From assembly GCA_052117605.1 (NCBI GenBank), contig JBQKIT010000016.1: DNA of 64,000 nt. One strand, given 5' to 3'. The notes beneath the pieces are model-generated. The model ran no database searches. It was not told the origin of the DNA and saw nothing but the letters and a program-made list of their open reading frames with translations. The stretch is from CAG-791 sp000431495 (lineage in GTDB: Bacteria > Bacillota > Clostridia > Lachnospirales > Lachnospiraceae). Below, piece after piece: positions 44,954-53,535 of this stretch (its first letter is position 1; each line of letters opens with the position of its first letter). The position numbers were made by a program, and so were the translations under genes.

Positions 44954-47101
44954 ATGCAGACAAGAAAAAGACCGGAAGGAAGAAAAATCTGGATTGTCAT
45001 ACTCTTTCTGGCGGCAGCACTTTTTTTGTTCCGCCTGGATGTGTCGAAGTCATTTTTTCATGGATATTTTACGGATGCAAGAGCGTATGAGAATATAGGG
45101 GGCGATTCCATACTGGGAACGTACGATTTTTCCGACGGACCTTATTCCCTGCAGTTTACTCCGCAGAAGGACCATTTTGCAGGTGTTGTGCTGTATCTGG
45201 AAAATCAGCCGGAGAATAATACGGGAAGCCTGTCTCTGCAGATCCGGGATGGCGAGGGTCATTCAGTCAGTCGGACAGAGGTGGAGCTTTCTGAGGTGAC
45301 AAATGAGCACGCATACAAGGTACAAACGAATGGAAAACTTCGAAAAGGAGAGACGTATCTGCTGGAGATTTCTGCGTGGAATTGCAAGACGGTACCATCT
45401 CTGATTCTTGTAGATTCCGGGTTTCGGATGAAGGAGAGCATTGCGGATGGTCTTTTGATCGGCTATGCCTATGCCAAACCGGATTTTTCCGATTCGGAAC
45501 GACTCCTGATCACTTTGTTCGTCCTTGGCGGGATGTTGATTCTTGCATCCTTGTGGGACAAAGGCGGAAGGACAGCATGCCCTCTTTGCTGCAGGATGAG
45601 AAGGATCGGAGTTTTTCTTATTCTGATGACAGCGCTTGCGTGGAATTACAGCTTTAATTCCATGGACGTGAACAATGATTCTTTTGAAGGCTTTCAGGAG
45701 GACAGCGAAAGACTTGTCGTACAGGCCATGGAGGCGGTGAGAGAAGGCGTTCCCAATCCATCCGGAACAGGTCTGATCAAGCTGGATACCATTCGGGGAA
45801 CCGAAGGATCGGAGATGGATTATCCTTCGGATGATGATTGGGAGAACGGGTATCATCGGTCGGATCCTGCGATCTGTCTTCGAATTTCTGAGTATACGAA
45901 GGAATATGCGATTCCCGGGAACTACATTCAATTTGCGGATGGAGAAGTGAGCAGAATTCTCGCAGTTATGGACAGAGATGCGGATTGGATGACGGTTGTT
46001 CTGGATATGGTGAGCTCGCTGGATGAGGGAAGCCTTGGAAGCTTGACGGGAGCATCCATTCTGGACGAGGAGGGAAACCCGGTTTCGGAAAAGATAGCAG
46101 AAGCTTACGGAAGTCAGTATGGCCTTCAGGGAAAGGTGTTTCAGCATCTGGCTGATATTGATCTGGCGGTTCTTCGGTCCTGGTGCGCGGTGGCTGCAGG
46201 TGCTGTTCTTCTTCTGATAGTGTGTCTTGTTTGCAAAACCTGCGGGAGACTGATGGGAGGTGTGTTCTACGTTGTCTTTTGGCTTTCACCATGGGTTGTA
46301 AATTTTGCCAACAATCTGTACTGGGTGGAATTTACCTGGTTTCTTCCTATGGCGGCGGGACTTTTTTGTCTGTGGAAGCTGGACAGTAGAACCTGCCGGA
46401 TCTTTTCCTACGTGCTGGTGCTTCTGGCCATTATGATCAAATGTCTGTGCGGTTATGAGTATATTACAACAGTAATGCTGGGGGCTATTGCATTCCCGGC
46501 GGCAGAGTTCTTCGCTGCACTTGCGCAAAAAGACAGGAAACGAGCAAGCCTTTTATTCCGTACTATTTTTCTTCTGGGAGTGGTGGCACTTCTTGGCTTT
46601 GCGGCAGCGATCTGTATCCATGCTCCGGTAAAATCTGGCGGAAGTCTTGCAGAGGGAATTCGTCTGATTGTTCAGGAGGATGTCCTTCGCAGAACTTATG
46701 GAGCGGACTTGAATGCGTTTGAGAATCTTCCGGATTTTGAACAGTATGCACTGACAGCATCTGCCTGGGAGACGCTCTGCAAGTATTTCCACTTTAAGAC
46801 GGAGGTCATTACCGGTATCGGCGGAAATCTGTTTCCGCTTCTTTGTCTGCTCCCGGCTGCATTGCTTATCCTGGACGTTCACAGGAAATGTCTGGACGTG
46901 CGTGAGGCGGCATGGTACGCCGTATTCTTTGTGACATCAATCAGCTGGTTTGTACTGGCAAAATCGCATTCCTGCGTGCATACACATATGAACTTTGTGC
47001 TGTGGTATTTCGGGTTTGTACAGAGCTGTTTTTATATTATTCTGAAGCATTTGATTGATTGGCTGCGGGAATGGAACAACAGGAGCACCAGAGAACAATG
47101 A
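44954..47101 (+). CDS. Large polytopic membrane protein with N-terminal outer domain
   Basis: About 715 residues. One span near residues 10-28, a beta-rich extracytoplasmic domain to about residue 160 (LYLENQPENNTGSLSLQI, ETYLLEISAWNC), then about ten spans. The loop NSMDVNNDSFEGFQEDSERLVVQAMEAV and ISEYTKEYAIPGNYIQF lie outside. The C-terminus resembles other GT-C-like proteins in this window (FVLWYFGFVQSCFYIIL). I do not recognise the family. AAGGAAAGG before ATG 44954 supports this start over 44909. The stop overlaps the next start (ATGA at 47098). Possible sugar transferase or exporter of the tailored sugar. Confidence 0.6.
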   Translation: MQTRKRPEGRKIWIVILFLAAALFLFRLDVSKSFFHGYFTDARAYENIGGDSILGTYDFSDGPYSLQFTPQKDHFAGVVLYLENQPENNTGSLSLQIRDGEGHSVSRTEVELSEVTNEHAYKVQTNGKLRKGETYLLEISAWNCKTVPSLILVDSGFRMKESIADGLLIGYAYAKPDFSDSERLLITLFVLGGMLILASLWDKGGRTACPLCCRMRRIGVFLILMTALAWNYSFNSMDVNNDSFEGFQEDSERLVVQAMEAVREGVPNPSGTGLIKLDTIRGTEGSEMDYPSDDDWENGYHRSDPAICLRISEYTKEYAIPGNYIQFADGEVSRILAVMDRDADWMTVVLDMVSSLDEGSLGSLTGASILDEEGNPVSEKIAEAYGSQYGLQGKVFQHLADIDLAVLRSWCAVAAGAVLLLIVCLVCKTCGRLMGGVFYVVFWLSPWVVNFANNLYWVEFTWFLPMAAGLFCLWKLDSRTCRIFSYVLVLLAIMIKCLCGYEYITTVMLGAIAFPAAEFFAALAQKDRKRASLLFRTIFLLGVVALLGFAAAICIHAPVKSGGSLAEGIRLIVQEDVLRRTYGADLNAFENLPDFEQYALTASAWETLCKYFHFKTEVITGIGGNLFPLLCLLPAALLILDVHRKCLDVREAAWYAVFFVTSISWFVLAKSHSCVHTHMNFVLWYFGFVQSCFYIILKHLIDWLREWNNRSTREQ

Positions 47102-47910
47102 AGCTATCAATTTCAAATATCGCCTGGATCGGCGAACAGGATGAGACCGTATATGGGTGGATGCAGGACCTTGGCTTTTCCGGTCTTGAGATTGCACCAA
47201 CCAGAATTTTTCCGGAGAGACCATACGAACATTTGGAGGAAGCCGCAGGATGGGCGAAGAAGCTGAAGGAAGAGCATGGCTTTATGGTACCATCCATTCA
47301 GTCGATCTGGTTTGGAAGAACAGAGAGTCTATTCGGAACAGAAGAAGAGCGAACGGCGCTTCTTGATTACACCAGGAAGGCGATTGACTTCGCGGAGGCA
47401 GTGGGCTGTCATAATCTTGTCTTTGGATGTCCCAGAAATCGGAACATGCCTGAAATGAGCGAAGAATATGCTGCCTCCTGTATGGATCTTGCGATCACGT
47501 TCTTCCGGGAGCTGGGAGAGTACGCACGGGAGCATGGGACAGTGATTGGAATGGAAGCCAATCCGCCGATGTATCATACGAACTTTATGAATACAACAAG
47601 GGAAGCACTGGGTCTGGTAGAGCGTGTGGATTCGAGAGGGTTTCTTCTGAATCTGGATGTCGGGACGATGCTTGCGAACGGCGAAGATTGCACCGAGCTG
47701 AAAGGAAGAATCGGTCTTGTCAATCACGTTCATATCAGTGAGCCGGGGCTGAAGACCGTTCAGAAGCGGCCTCTTCATCAGAAGCTGAAGAAGCTGCTGC
47801 AGGAAGAGCACTATGGCGGCTTTGTCTCCGTGGAAATGGGAAAAACGGAGGATGGATCGCTGGATGCGGTGAAGGACGCCATGTCCTGTGTGCGCTCGAT
47901 CTTTTCGTAG
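47098..47910 (+). CDS. Sugar phosphate isomerase/epimerase-like TIM-barrel protein
   Basis: About 270 residues with the xylose-isomerase-like TIM-barrel (AP-endonuclease-2) pattern: MKLSISNIAWIGEQDETVYG, LGFSGLEIAPTRIF, the metal-ligand segments VIGMEANPP (Glu), LLNLDVGTML (Asp), LVNHVHISEPG (His) and FVSVEMGKTE (Glu). These four ligands hold the divalent metal used for ketose/aldose isomerisation or epimerisation. It is placed between two large membrane proteins and downstream of an epimerase and an FAD enzyme, so a role in making an unusual sugar is plausible. Translation is coupled to the upstream gene by ATGA. The exact substrate is unknown. Confidence 0.82.
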   Translation: MKLSISNIAWIGEQDETVYGWMQDLGFSGLEIAPTRIFPERPYEHLEEAAGWAKKLKEEHGFMVPSIQSIWFGRTESLFGTEEERTALLDYTRKAIDFAEAVGCHNLVFGCPRNRNMPEMSEEYAASCMDLAITFFRELGEYAREHGTVIGMEANPPMYHTNFMNTTREALGLVERVDSRGFLLNLDVGTMLANGEDCTELKGRIGLVNHVHISEPGLKTVQKRPLHQKLKKLLQEEHYGGFVSVEMGKTEDGSLDAVKDAMSCVRSIFS

Positions 47911-47967
47911 AAGAGAGGCGGACTGAAAAAAGGTGTCGGTCTGACAGAAGGGAGAAATGTAGTAATC

Positions 47968-49503
47968 ATGGAAAAAATATGCAATGTTATGGCAAGATTG
48001 ATCTGCATTCTTACTTTCTTTCTTTTTTCCATGATTTTACTGATCAATATTGCAGCGGATTTCACCGAATATACATGGAAAAGGAGTTTTCTGATCCCAA
48101 ATGGTATTCTGATTGCGATTGCTGGAATTGTCTGGTATCTCTTTTCTGCCAAAAGGGGAAGAGAACACCATGCACTGGTATGGCCGATAGTACCGTGTAC
48201 GCTCCTTTTATTTCTGTTGCAAATGGGGGTATGTTATAGCATTTTTTTTGAAACAGGTTGGGATCCAGCTGCGGTAATAGCTGAGGTTAGAAATATTATT
48301 GGAAACAAGGGGATTAACTGGCAGTGGTATTTTCAGGCATATCCGAATAACCTGGCACTTGCGCAGGTTGAGTATTGGATTCTGCGTATCAATGGAGCAT
48401 TGAACCTGTTTTCTGGAGATTATGAGCTTATGGCAGTTGTTATGGTCAACTGTATAATCTCATCCATGACATGTATGCTGGTGTATCTTACTGGCAGGAG
48501 TTTGTTCTCTGCGAATGCCAAGGCTTCATGGACTCTTTGGGTCCTGGCAGTTCTTCTGTTTGGATTATCACCGTGGCTGGTCATTGCATATACAGATTCT
48601 TTGGGGCTGATTTTTCCGATTCTCGGACTTTATATGTACCTTTGGCTGATGAGAACCGAAATTGTCTGGAAAAAAGTAATTGGCTGGTCCGCTCTACTGG
48701 TTATGGAATACTGTGGATATCTGATCAAGCCGCAGGCTGTGATCATAGTGGTTGCCATCGGAATGGCAGAAACTCTTAGGTGTCTTCGGAATCATCGAAA
48801 AGAATCGGGAAAAAAATGGAAAAGCTTTATTCTTGTTCTTTTCATAACTTGCATTGTAGTTACGGGAATTCGTAGAGAGCAGAATTACTGGAAATCATCG
48901 CGAGGTTTTATTTCGGATATCGAAAAAAGTATGGATCCGCTTCATTACCTGAATATGGGACTGAACACGGAGCAGGATGGTGCTTTTTTACAGTCTGATC
49001 TGGATCGGTCGGCCAAATTTGCCACAAAGAAACAGCGGGATTGCTACAATCTGCAAAGTGCCGGGGAACGTGTCAAGGAGCTGAGAATCGGTGGGATATT
49101 GAGGCATCTTGCGAAGAAGATGATGGTAGTTTATGCGGACGGAACCTTCGCCTGGGGGTGCGAGCCAGACTTTTGGCAAACTGTTCCTTTAGAAAAAGAT
49201 GGAAATATATCGGGGCTTTTGAGAGAGTTTTACTATGAAGATGGAACCTATTACCGTGTATTTGAAACGGTGGAACAGGCGGTATGGATCTTTGTTTTGG
49301 TTGGCGGTTGGATTTCTTCAATGTCAATGCTCCTGAAAAAAAGAAATAGCTCCTATTGTGCAATGGCTCTGGCACTGATTGGAATTACGATTTTTGAAAT
49401 TCTGTTTGAGGCAAGGGCGAGATATTTATATCTGTATGCACCGATATTTGTGTTGATGACGGGGTACACAATAAAGGGAGGAGTCAGGGGGCATGAAAAA
49501 TGA
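47968..49503 (+). CDS. Polytopic GT-C/ArnT-like membrane protein
   Basis: A 511-residue protein with about ten to twelve spans. The first large loop ETGWDPAAVIAEVRNIIGN followed by YFQAYPNNLALAQVEYWILR matches the GT39/ArnT-like loop, where D of GWDP would be catalytic and YPNN lies before the second helix pair. TYTDSLGLIF-like AYTDSLGLIFPILGLYM and YLIKPQAVIIVVA are also found in that group. The C-terminal part has YRVFETVEQAVWIFV. It is read as a lipid-phosphate-sugar dependent transferase. AAGGGAG upstream supports ATG 47968. It overlaps the following GT2 by 11 bases, suggesting a functional pair. Confidence 0.74.
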   Translation: MEKICNVMARLICILTFFLFSMILLINIAADFTEYTWKRSFLIPNGILIAIAGIVWYLFSAKRGREHHALVWPIVPCTLLLFLLQMGVCYSIFFETGWDPAAVIAEVRNIIGNKGINWQWYFQAYPNNLALAQVEYWILRINGALNLFSGDYELMAVVMVNCIISSMTCMLVYLTGRSLFSANAKASWTLWVLAVLLFGLSPWLVIAYTDSLGLIFPILGLYMYLWLMRTEIVWKKVIGWSALLVMEYCGYLIKPQAVIIVVAIGMAETLRCLRNHRKESGKKWKSFILVLFITCIVVTGIRREQNYWKSSRGFISDIEKSMDPLHYLNMGLNTEQDGAFLQSDLDRSAKFATKKQRDCYNLQSAGERVKELRIGGILRHLAKKMMVVYADGTFAWGCEPDFWQTVPLEKDGNISGLLREFYYEDGTYYRVFETVEQAVWIFVLVGGWISSMSMLLKKRNSSYCAMALALIGITIFEILFEARARYLYLYAPIFVLMTGYTIKGGVRGHEK

Positions 49504-50305
49504 TTATAAAGAGATCGTTTATGAAAAGAAGCCGGGGGTTCCTCGCTTTTCCTGTAAGGAGTTCTCTGGAAAAACAAAGGATTATGTCGTTCTGATCCCA
49601 ATCATTAACGAAGGGGACCGGATTCAAAAGGAGCTGGAACGCGCGAAGGAGTATCATGTGGCGGACCGGGCAGACCTTGTGATCTGTGACGGCGGCTCCA
49701 CAGACGGCTGCACGGAAGAAGAGAAGCTGAAGAATCTGCAGGTGAATACGCTGCTTGTCAAGCAGGATGCCGGCCGGCAGGGAGCACAGCTCCGTATGGG
49801 AATCTGGTGGGCCCTGCAGCGAGGGTACAAGGGGATCGTGACCATTGATGGGAATAACAAGGACAGCATCGAGGACGTACCGAAATTTATTGAGAAGCTG
49901 GAAGAGGGTTATGATTTTGTTCAGGGCTCTCGCTTTATCAAGGGCGGAAGGGCTGTGAATACGCCGTGGATCCGTACGGTATCCGTTCGTCTGATCCATG
50001 CACCGGTGATTTCGCATACGGCACATCAGAGGTTTACGGACACGACCAACGCGTACCGGGCTTATTCAGCGAGGTACTTATCGGACAATCGGGTACAGCC
50101 GCTTCGGGATATTTTTATGACTTACGAGCTGCTTGCCTATCTGTCTGTGCGCGCAACGCAGCTTGGAATGCGTGCATGTGAGATTCCGGTGACGAGAGCT
50201 TATCCTGCGAAGGGGAAAACACCGACCAAGATCAGCTTTTTCAAGGGAAATGCGGAATTGATGGAGATTCTGTTCGCAAATGCGAGAGGGGCTTATAATC
50301 CGTAA
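49493..50305 (+). CDS. Glycosyltransferase family 2 (DPM1-like)
   Basis: A 270-residue GT2. YVVLIPIINEGDRIQKEL, VICDGGSTDGC, QDAGRQGAQLRMGIWWAL and IVTIDGNNKDSIEDVPKFI are the GT2 blocks, with the DXD replaced by DGNN. The last resembles dolichol-phosphate mannose synthase-type enzymes that charge a polyprenyl phosphate. TTNAYRAYSARYL and PVTRAYPAKGK follow. No C-terminal membrane span, unlike the GT2 at 42991. The 11-base overlap with the GT-C-like gene upstream suggests the product is that enzyme's donor. Sugar identity cannot be predicted. Confidence 0.85.
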   Translation: MKNDYKEIVYEKKPGVPRFSCKEFSGKTKDYVVLIPIINEGDRIQKELERAKEYHVADRADLVICDGGSTDGCTEEEKLKNLQVNTLLVKQDAGRQGAQLRMGIWWALQRGYKGIVTIDGNNKDSIEDVPKFIEKLEEGYDFVQGSRFIKGGRAVNTPWIRTVSVRLIHAPVISHTAHQRFTDTTNAYRAYSARYLSDNRVQPLRDIFMTYELLAYLSVRATQLGMRACEIPVTRAYPAKGKTPTKISFFKGNAELMEILFANARGAYNP

Positions 50306-50374
50306 GCCACGCTCCCTGCGGAGTCTGAAAGTCAGAAGGCTGACAAGGAATGACACAGAAAACCGGAAGGTGAA

Positions 50375-52075
50375 GTGAACAGGAATATGCGGAGAAAAGA
50401 GGACAATCATAGTATGAAATGCCAAATGCAGAAGAGAACATGGCCGGGAGAATGGGGGTGGCTGATCGCTGCGTTCATTGGAATCGGAGCCTTTCTTCTG
50501 ATTTACGGAATGACGACGCTTGACGTGACAAATGACGCCTGGATTATGGCCGGGTATGATGAGACGGACATTATTCAGCATTACTCCGGATGGCTTGCCT
50601 TCCGAAATTCCGACTGGACTTTTCCGTTGGGGATCGCCTCTGACATGGCGGTGGGACAAGGAACCTGTATTTCCTACACAGACAGCATTCCGTGGGTTGC
50701 CATTGTGTGCAAGCTGTTTCGGAGCGTTCTGCCGGAGACCTTCCAGTATTTTGGCTGGTATGCTTTACTTTGCTATGTGCTGCAGGGAATTGCTGCCTGG
50801 AAGATTCTGCAGAGAAAGAGCAACAATGTTCTGTATTCTTCGGTTGGATCCGTTCTTTTTGTCTTTGCTCCGATTCTGATGGAACGATCTCTTCGGCATA
50901 CGGCATTGGGCTCCCAATGGCTGATTCTGTTCGCAATTCTTGTGTGGCTGAATCACAGAGAGGTTCCGAAGAAGATACATTATCTGGAATATCTGGCACT
51001 TCTTGTGCTGGCTATCGGGATTCATCCGTATTTTCTCCCCATGATTGCGGTTTTTCTTGTTCTTTCCGTGATTGGGGATCTTGGAAGGAAGCGCTATGGA
51101 AGCCTTCTTCTGGCGATCGCAGATTTGGCGGTGACCTATGTGACCGGGTGTGTACTGGGCGTACTTGGATCCGGCGTACAGACATCGCGTGATGGGTATG
51201 GATATTTTTCGATGAATCTGAATGCCATTTACAATCCGACAAGCATTGGAAATTATACCTGGTCGTCACTCATTAAAATTCATCCGCAGATGCCAGGAAA
51301 TTATGACGGCTTCAATTATCTGGGGGTGGGCGTATTTGCAGGAGTGCTGATATTCCTTGTTCTGGAGATCGTTTTCAGGTCGGCCTGCAGAGATGGGATC
51401 GCTGCAGGGTGGCTTCGAAGAAACGCGTTGCTTCTGATTTTTCTTGTTCTGTGCACGATGTTTGCCGTCAGCAATGTGGTAACCTTGAATGACAGGGAGG
51501 TGCTGACGATACATCTCCCGGAGAAAATTCTGAATCTTTGCGGGATTTTCCGTGCAAGCTCCCGGATTTTTTACCCGGTGTATTACTGCATTATGATCGG
51601 AGTTTTCTATGGCATCTGGCATTACAGGAGCTCCATTGGGGCGAGAAGTGCGGTGATGCTGGCAGGAGTCATTGTTCTGCTTCAGCTTTTTGACATGCAC
51701 ACCTGCATTCGTGAAAAGCATGATCAGATGAGAGAAAAGGCTTCTTCTGTCTCTATCCTGCAGGACGCAGATCTGAATGCTGCGATGGAGAAGAGCGATA
51801 TCATGCTGGTGGACACATCGTACAGCGGCCTCAGGGTCTGGTCCATTCCTGCGCTGAAGCATCACCTGAAGCTGTATTTCTCGACCGCTGTCAGTGGAAA
51901 TTACGATCAGACCTGGGCGGAGGCTGCTGAAATTGCGGGCAATATTAAAAAGACCGGGGAGATCGGGAACAATCTTGTTATGACCAATGACTGGGACATT
52001 GCACAGCAGTATCTGCAATTTGACGGCATCGCATGCCATGAAATCGATGGGACATATTTTCTGTTTAAAAAGTGA
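50375..52075 (+). CDS. DUF6311-like polytopic membrane protein
   Basis: A 566-residue protein with about eleven spans. After the first span comes TTLDVTNDAWIMAGYDETDIIQHYSGWLAFRNS, then TFPLGIASDM and YTDSIPWVAIVCKLF, the pattern I associate with DUF6311 glycosyltransferase-like membrane proteins (D..QH..GW..FR...W..PlG). The soluble C-terminus (residues 440-566) includes MLVDTSYSGLRVW. The start is uncertain: GTG 50375 follows GGAAGG by 4 bases, while ATG 50387 and ATG 50414 (after AGAGG) are alternatives. GT-C activity is inferred. Confidence 0.68.
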   Translation: MNRNMRRKEDNHSMKCQMQKRTWPGEWGWLIAAFIGIGAFLLIYGMTTLDVTNDAWIMAGYDETDIIQHYSGWLAFRNSDWTFPLGIASDMAVGQGTCISYTDSIPWVAIVCKLFRSVLPETFQYFGWYALLCYVLQGIAAWKILQRKSNNVLYSSVGSVLFVFAPILMERSLRHTALGSQWLILFAILVWLNHREVPKKIHYLEYLALLVLAIGIHPYFLPMIAVFLVLSVIGDLGRKRYGSLLLAIADLAVTYVTGCVLGVLGSGVQTSRDGYGYFSMNLNAIYNPTSIGNYTWSSLIKIHPQMPGNYDGFNYLGVGVFAGVLIFLVLEIVFRSACRDGIAAGWLRRNALLLIFLVLCTMFAVSNVVTLNDREVLTIHLPEKILNLCGIFRASSRIFYPVYYCIMIGVFYGIWHYRSSIGARSAVMLAGVIVLLQLFDMHTCIREKHDQMREKASSVSILQDADLNAAMEKSDIMLVDTSYSGLRVWSIPALKHHLKLYFSTAVSGNYDQTWAEAAEIAGNIKKTGEIGNNLVMTNDWDIAQQYLQFDGIACHEIDGTYFLFKK

Positions 52076-53534
52076 TCGCATTCTGTGGCTGGATGCTGCC
52101 AGGGGAATTGGGATTATTCTGGTGATTCTCGGACATATCATTCCGATGGACCAGCCGATTTGCCATGTCATCTACAGCTTTCATATTCCGCTGTTCTTCT
52201 TTTTATCCGGAATGATTCTGCAGCTGCAGAAAAAAAAAGCAGTGACCGAAGTGATAGAAAGCGGTTCTCTCAAAGCAAAGCGTTTTATCCGGAGAAAATG
52301 CCAGAGCCTTTTGTATCCTTATGTCGTGTTTTCTTTTCTCGGACTTGTGGCAATCCGGTACCGTGACGGATTGGAGCGCTTCGGCGATCATTTGCCCGGG
52401 GCCTTGTTCTTTCTGGGAAACGGACCCCTGTGGTTTCTTCCGGCCCTGTTCGTGGCGGAGCTTCTGTTCTTTCTGGGAAATGAATTCTGCCATGCCCATG
52501 GAATCGGGGCGGGCAGGACCCGGATTCGGAGAATTCTTGTCCTTGCGACAGCTTTTTTCTTTTCGACGTGGTTTGCAGGGCATTTTTATTTCGCAGTCGG
52601 GAATCCGGACGCGCTGAACGGCTGGACGCTCTTGAATGTTGTGAACCGAGGCGTAATTGGTTTTCTGTGGATGGAAGCAGGAAGTGCTCTGGCTGTTTGG
52701 AATGAGAGAAGAAAGCTGCCTGGAGGGATGCGCTTCGTGACGGCTGCAGCTGCTATGACTGTCTGCGTGTTTCTATCCGGACGGAATTCTTATGTGGATC
52801 TGCATTATTCCCTGATTGGCAATCCGGTTCTGTATTATGCCTGTGGTTTTCTGGCAAGTGCTTCTGTGGTGTGCCTGTGTCAGCTGCTGCCGACATGCGT
52901 ACAGAATGGTCTGGCCTTTCTTGGGAAAAATTCGCTCTTTATCTTCGCAACGCATATGAATCTTGGGCTTGTTCCCACGGTGCTTCAATGCATTCCATTG
53001 CCGGATGGATGGGGAAAGTGGATCATTTCGGCATGGAGTGTCCTTGTCTGCGAGATCATAGCAGTTTTATTCGTGAATCGATTCATGCCTGAGCTTATCC
53101 GTTATCGGAGCTTTCAGAAGAAAACGACAAAGGACGCATCGGTGTTTAGCCTGTTATGTGTGGGCGGAGGGGCGTTCTTTCTTTTCCAATATGCCAAATA
53201 TCTGCTTACCAGTCCGGATTGCCTGATTTCTTCCGGCTTTCAGCGGTCTCTGTTGGTCGTCCTATGTTTTGCTGCAGCCCTTGGTCTGCTGATGGTTCCC
53301 GGTCTGCTGCAGAAAAGACAATCCGGTCAGAGAGGAAAGGTACAGGAAGATATACCGACGGTATCAATGGGGAAGACGTTGGCTTGTATTATTATGGGAA
53401 ATGGCATCTGGTACATCATGCTGTATAAGACGATGGAAATCTTTCCCATCCGGACGGGATACATTGCAGCGGGCGGGATTGCCATTTTCGTGTTTTCTGT
53501 ATTCCAATGCGTAAGGATGTATCGGAATCGTTGA
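52038..53534 (+). CDS. Acyltransferase 3 family protein with extra C-terminal spans
   Basis: About 498 residues. ILWLDAARGIGIILVILGHII at the N-terminus carries the catalytic-type His and IYSFHIPLFFFLSGMILQLQ is the second acyltransferase-3 block; NGPLWFLPALFVAELLFF follows. After the usual ten spans (to about residue 350) there are about four more hydrophobic segments, so it is longer than typical members. The frame starts inside the upstream gene; ATG 52038 or 52047 are plausible and neither has a ribosome site, so translation probably depends on coupling with the gene at 50375. It likely O-acylates an exported sugar. Alternative starts do not affect the family call. Confidence 0.82.
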   Translation: MKSMGHIFCLKSDRILWLDAARGIGIILVILGHIIPMDQPICHVIYSFHIPLFFFLSGMILQLQKKKAVTEVIESGSLKAKRFIRRKCQSLLYPYVVFSFLGLVAIRYRDGLERFGDHLPGALFFLGNGPLWFLPALFVAELLFFLGNEFCHAHGIGAGRTRIRRILVLATAFFFSTWFAGHFYFAVGNPDALNGWTLLNVVNRGVIGFLWMEAGSALAVWNERRKLPGGMRFVTAAAAMTVCVFLSGRNSYVDLHYSLIGNPVLYYACGFLASASVVCLCQLLPTCVQNGLAFLGKNSLFIFATHMNLGLVPTVLQCIPLPDGWGKWIISAWSVLVCEIIAVLFVNRFMPELIRYRSFQKKTTKDASVFSLLCVGGGAFFLFQYAKYLLTSPDCLISSGFQRSLLVVLCFAAALGLLMVPGLLQKRQSGQRGKVQEDIPTVSMGKTLACIIMGNGIWYIMLYKTMEIFPIRTGYIAAGGIAIFVFSVFQCVRMYRNR

Positions 53535-53535
53535 A

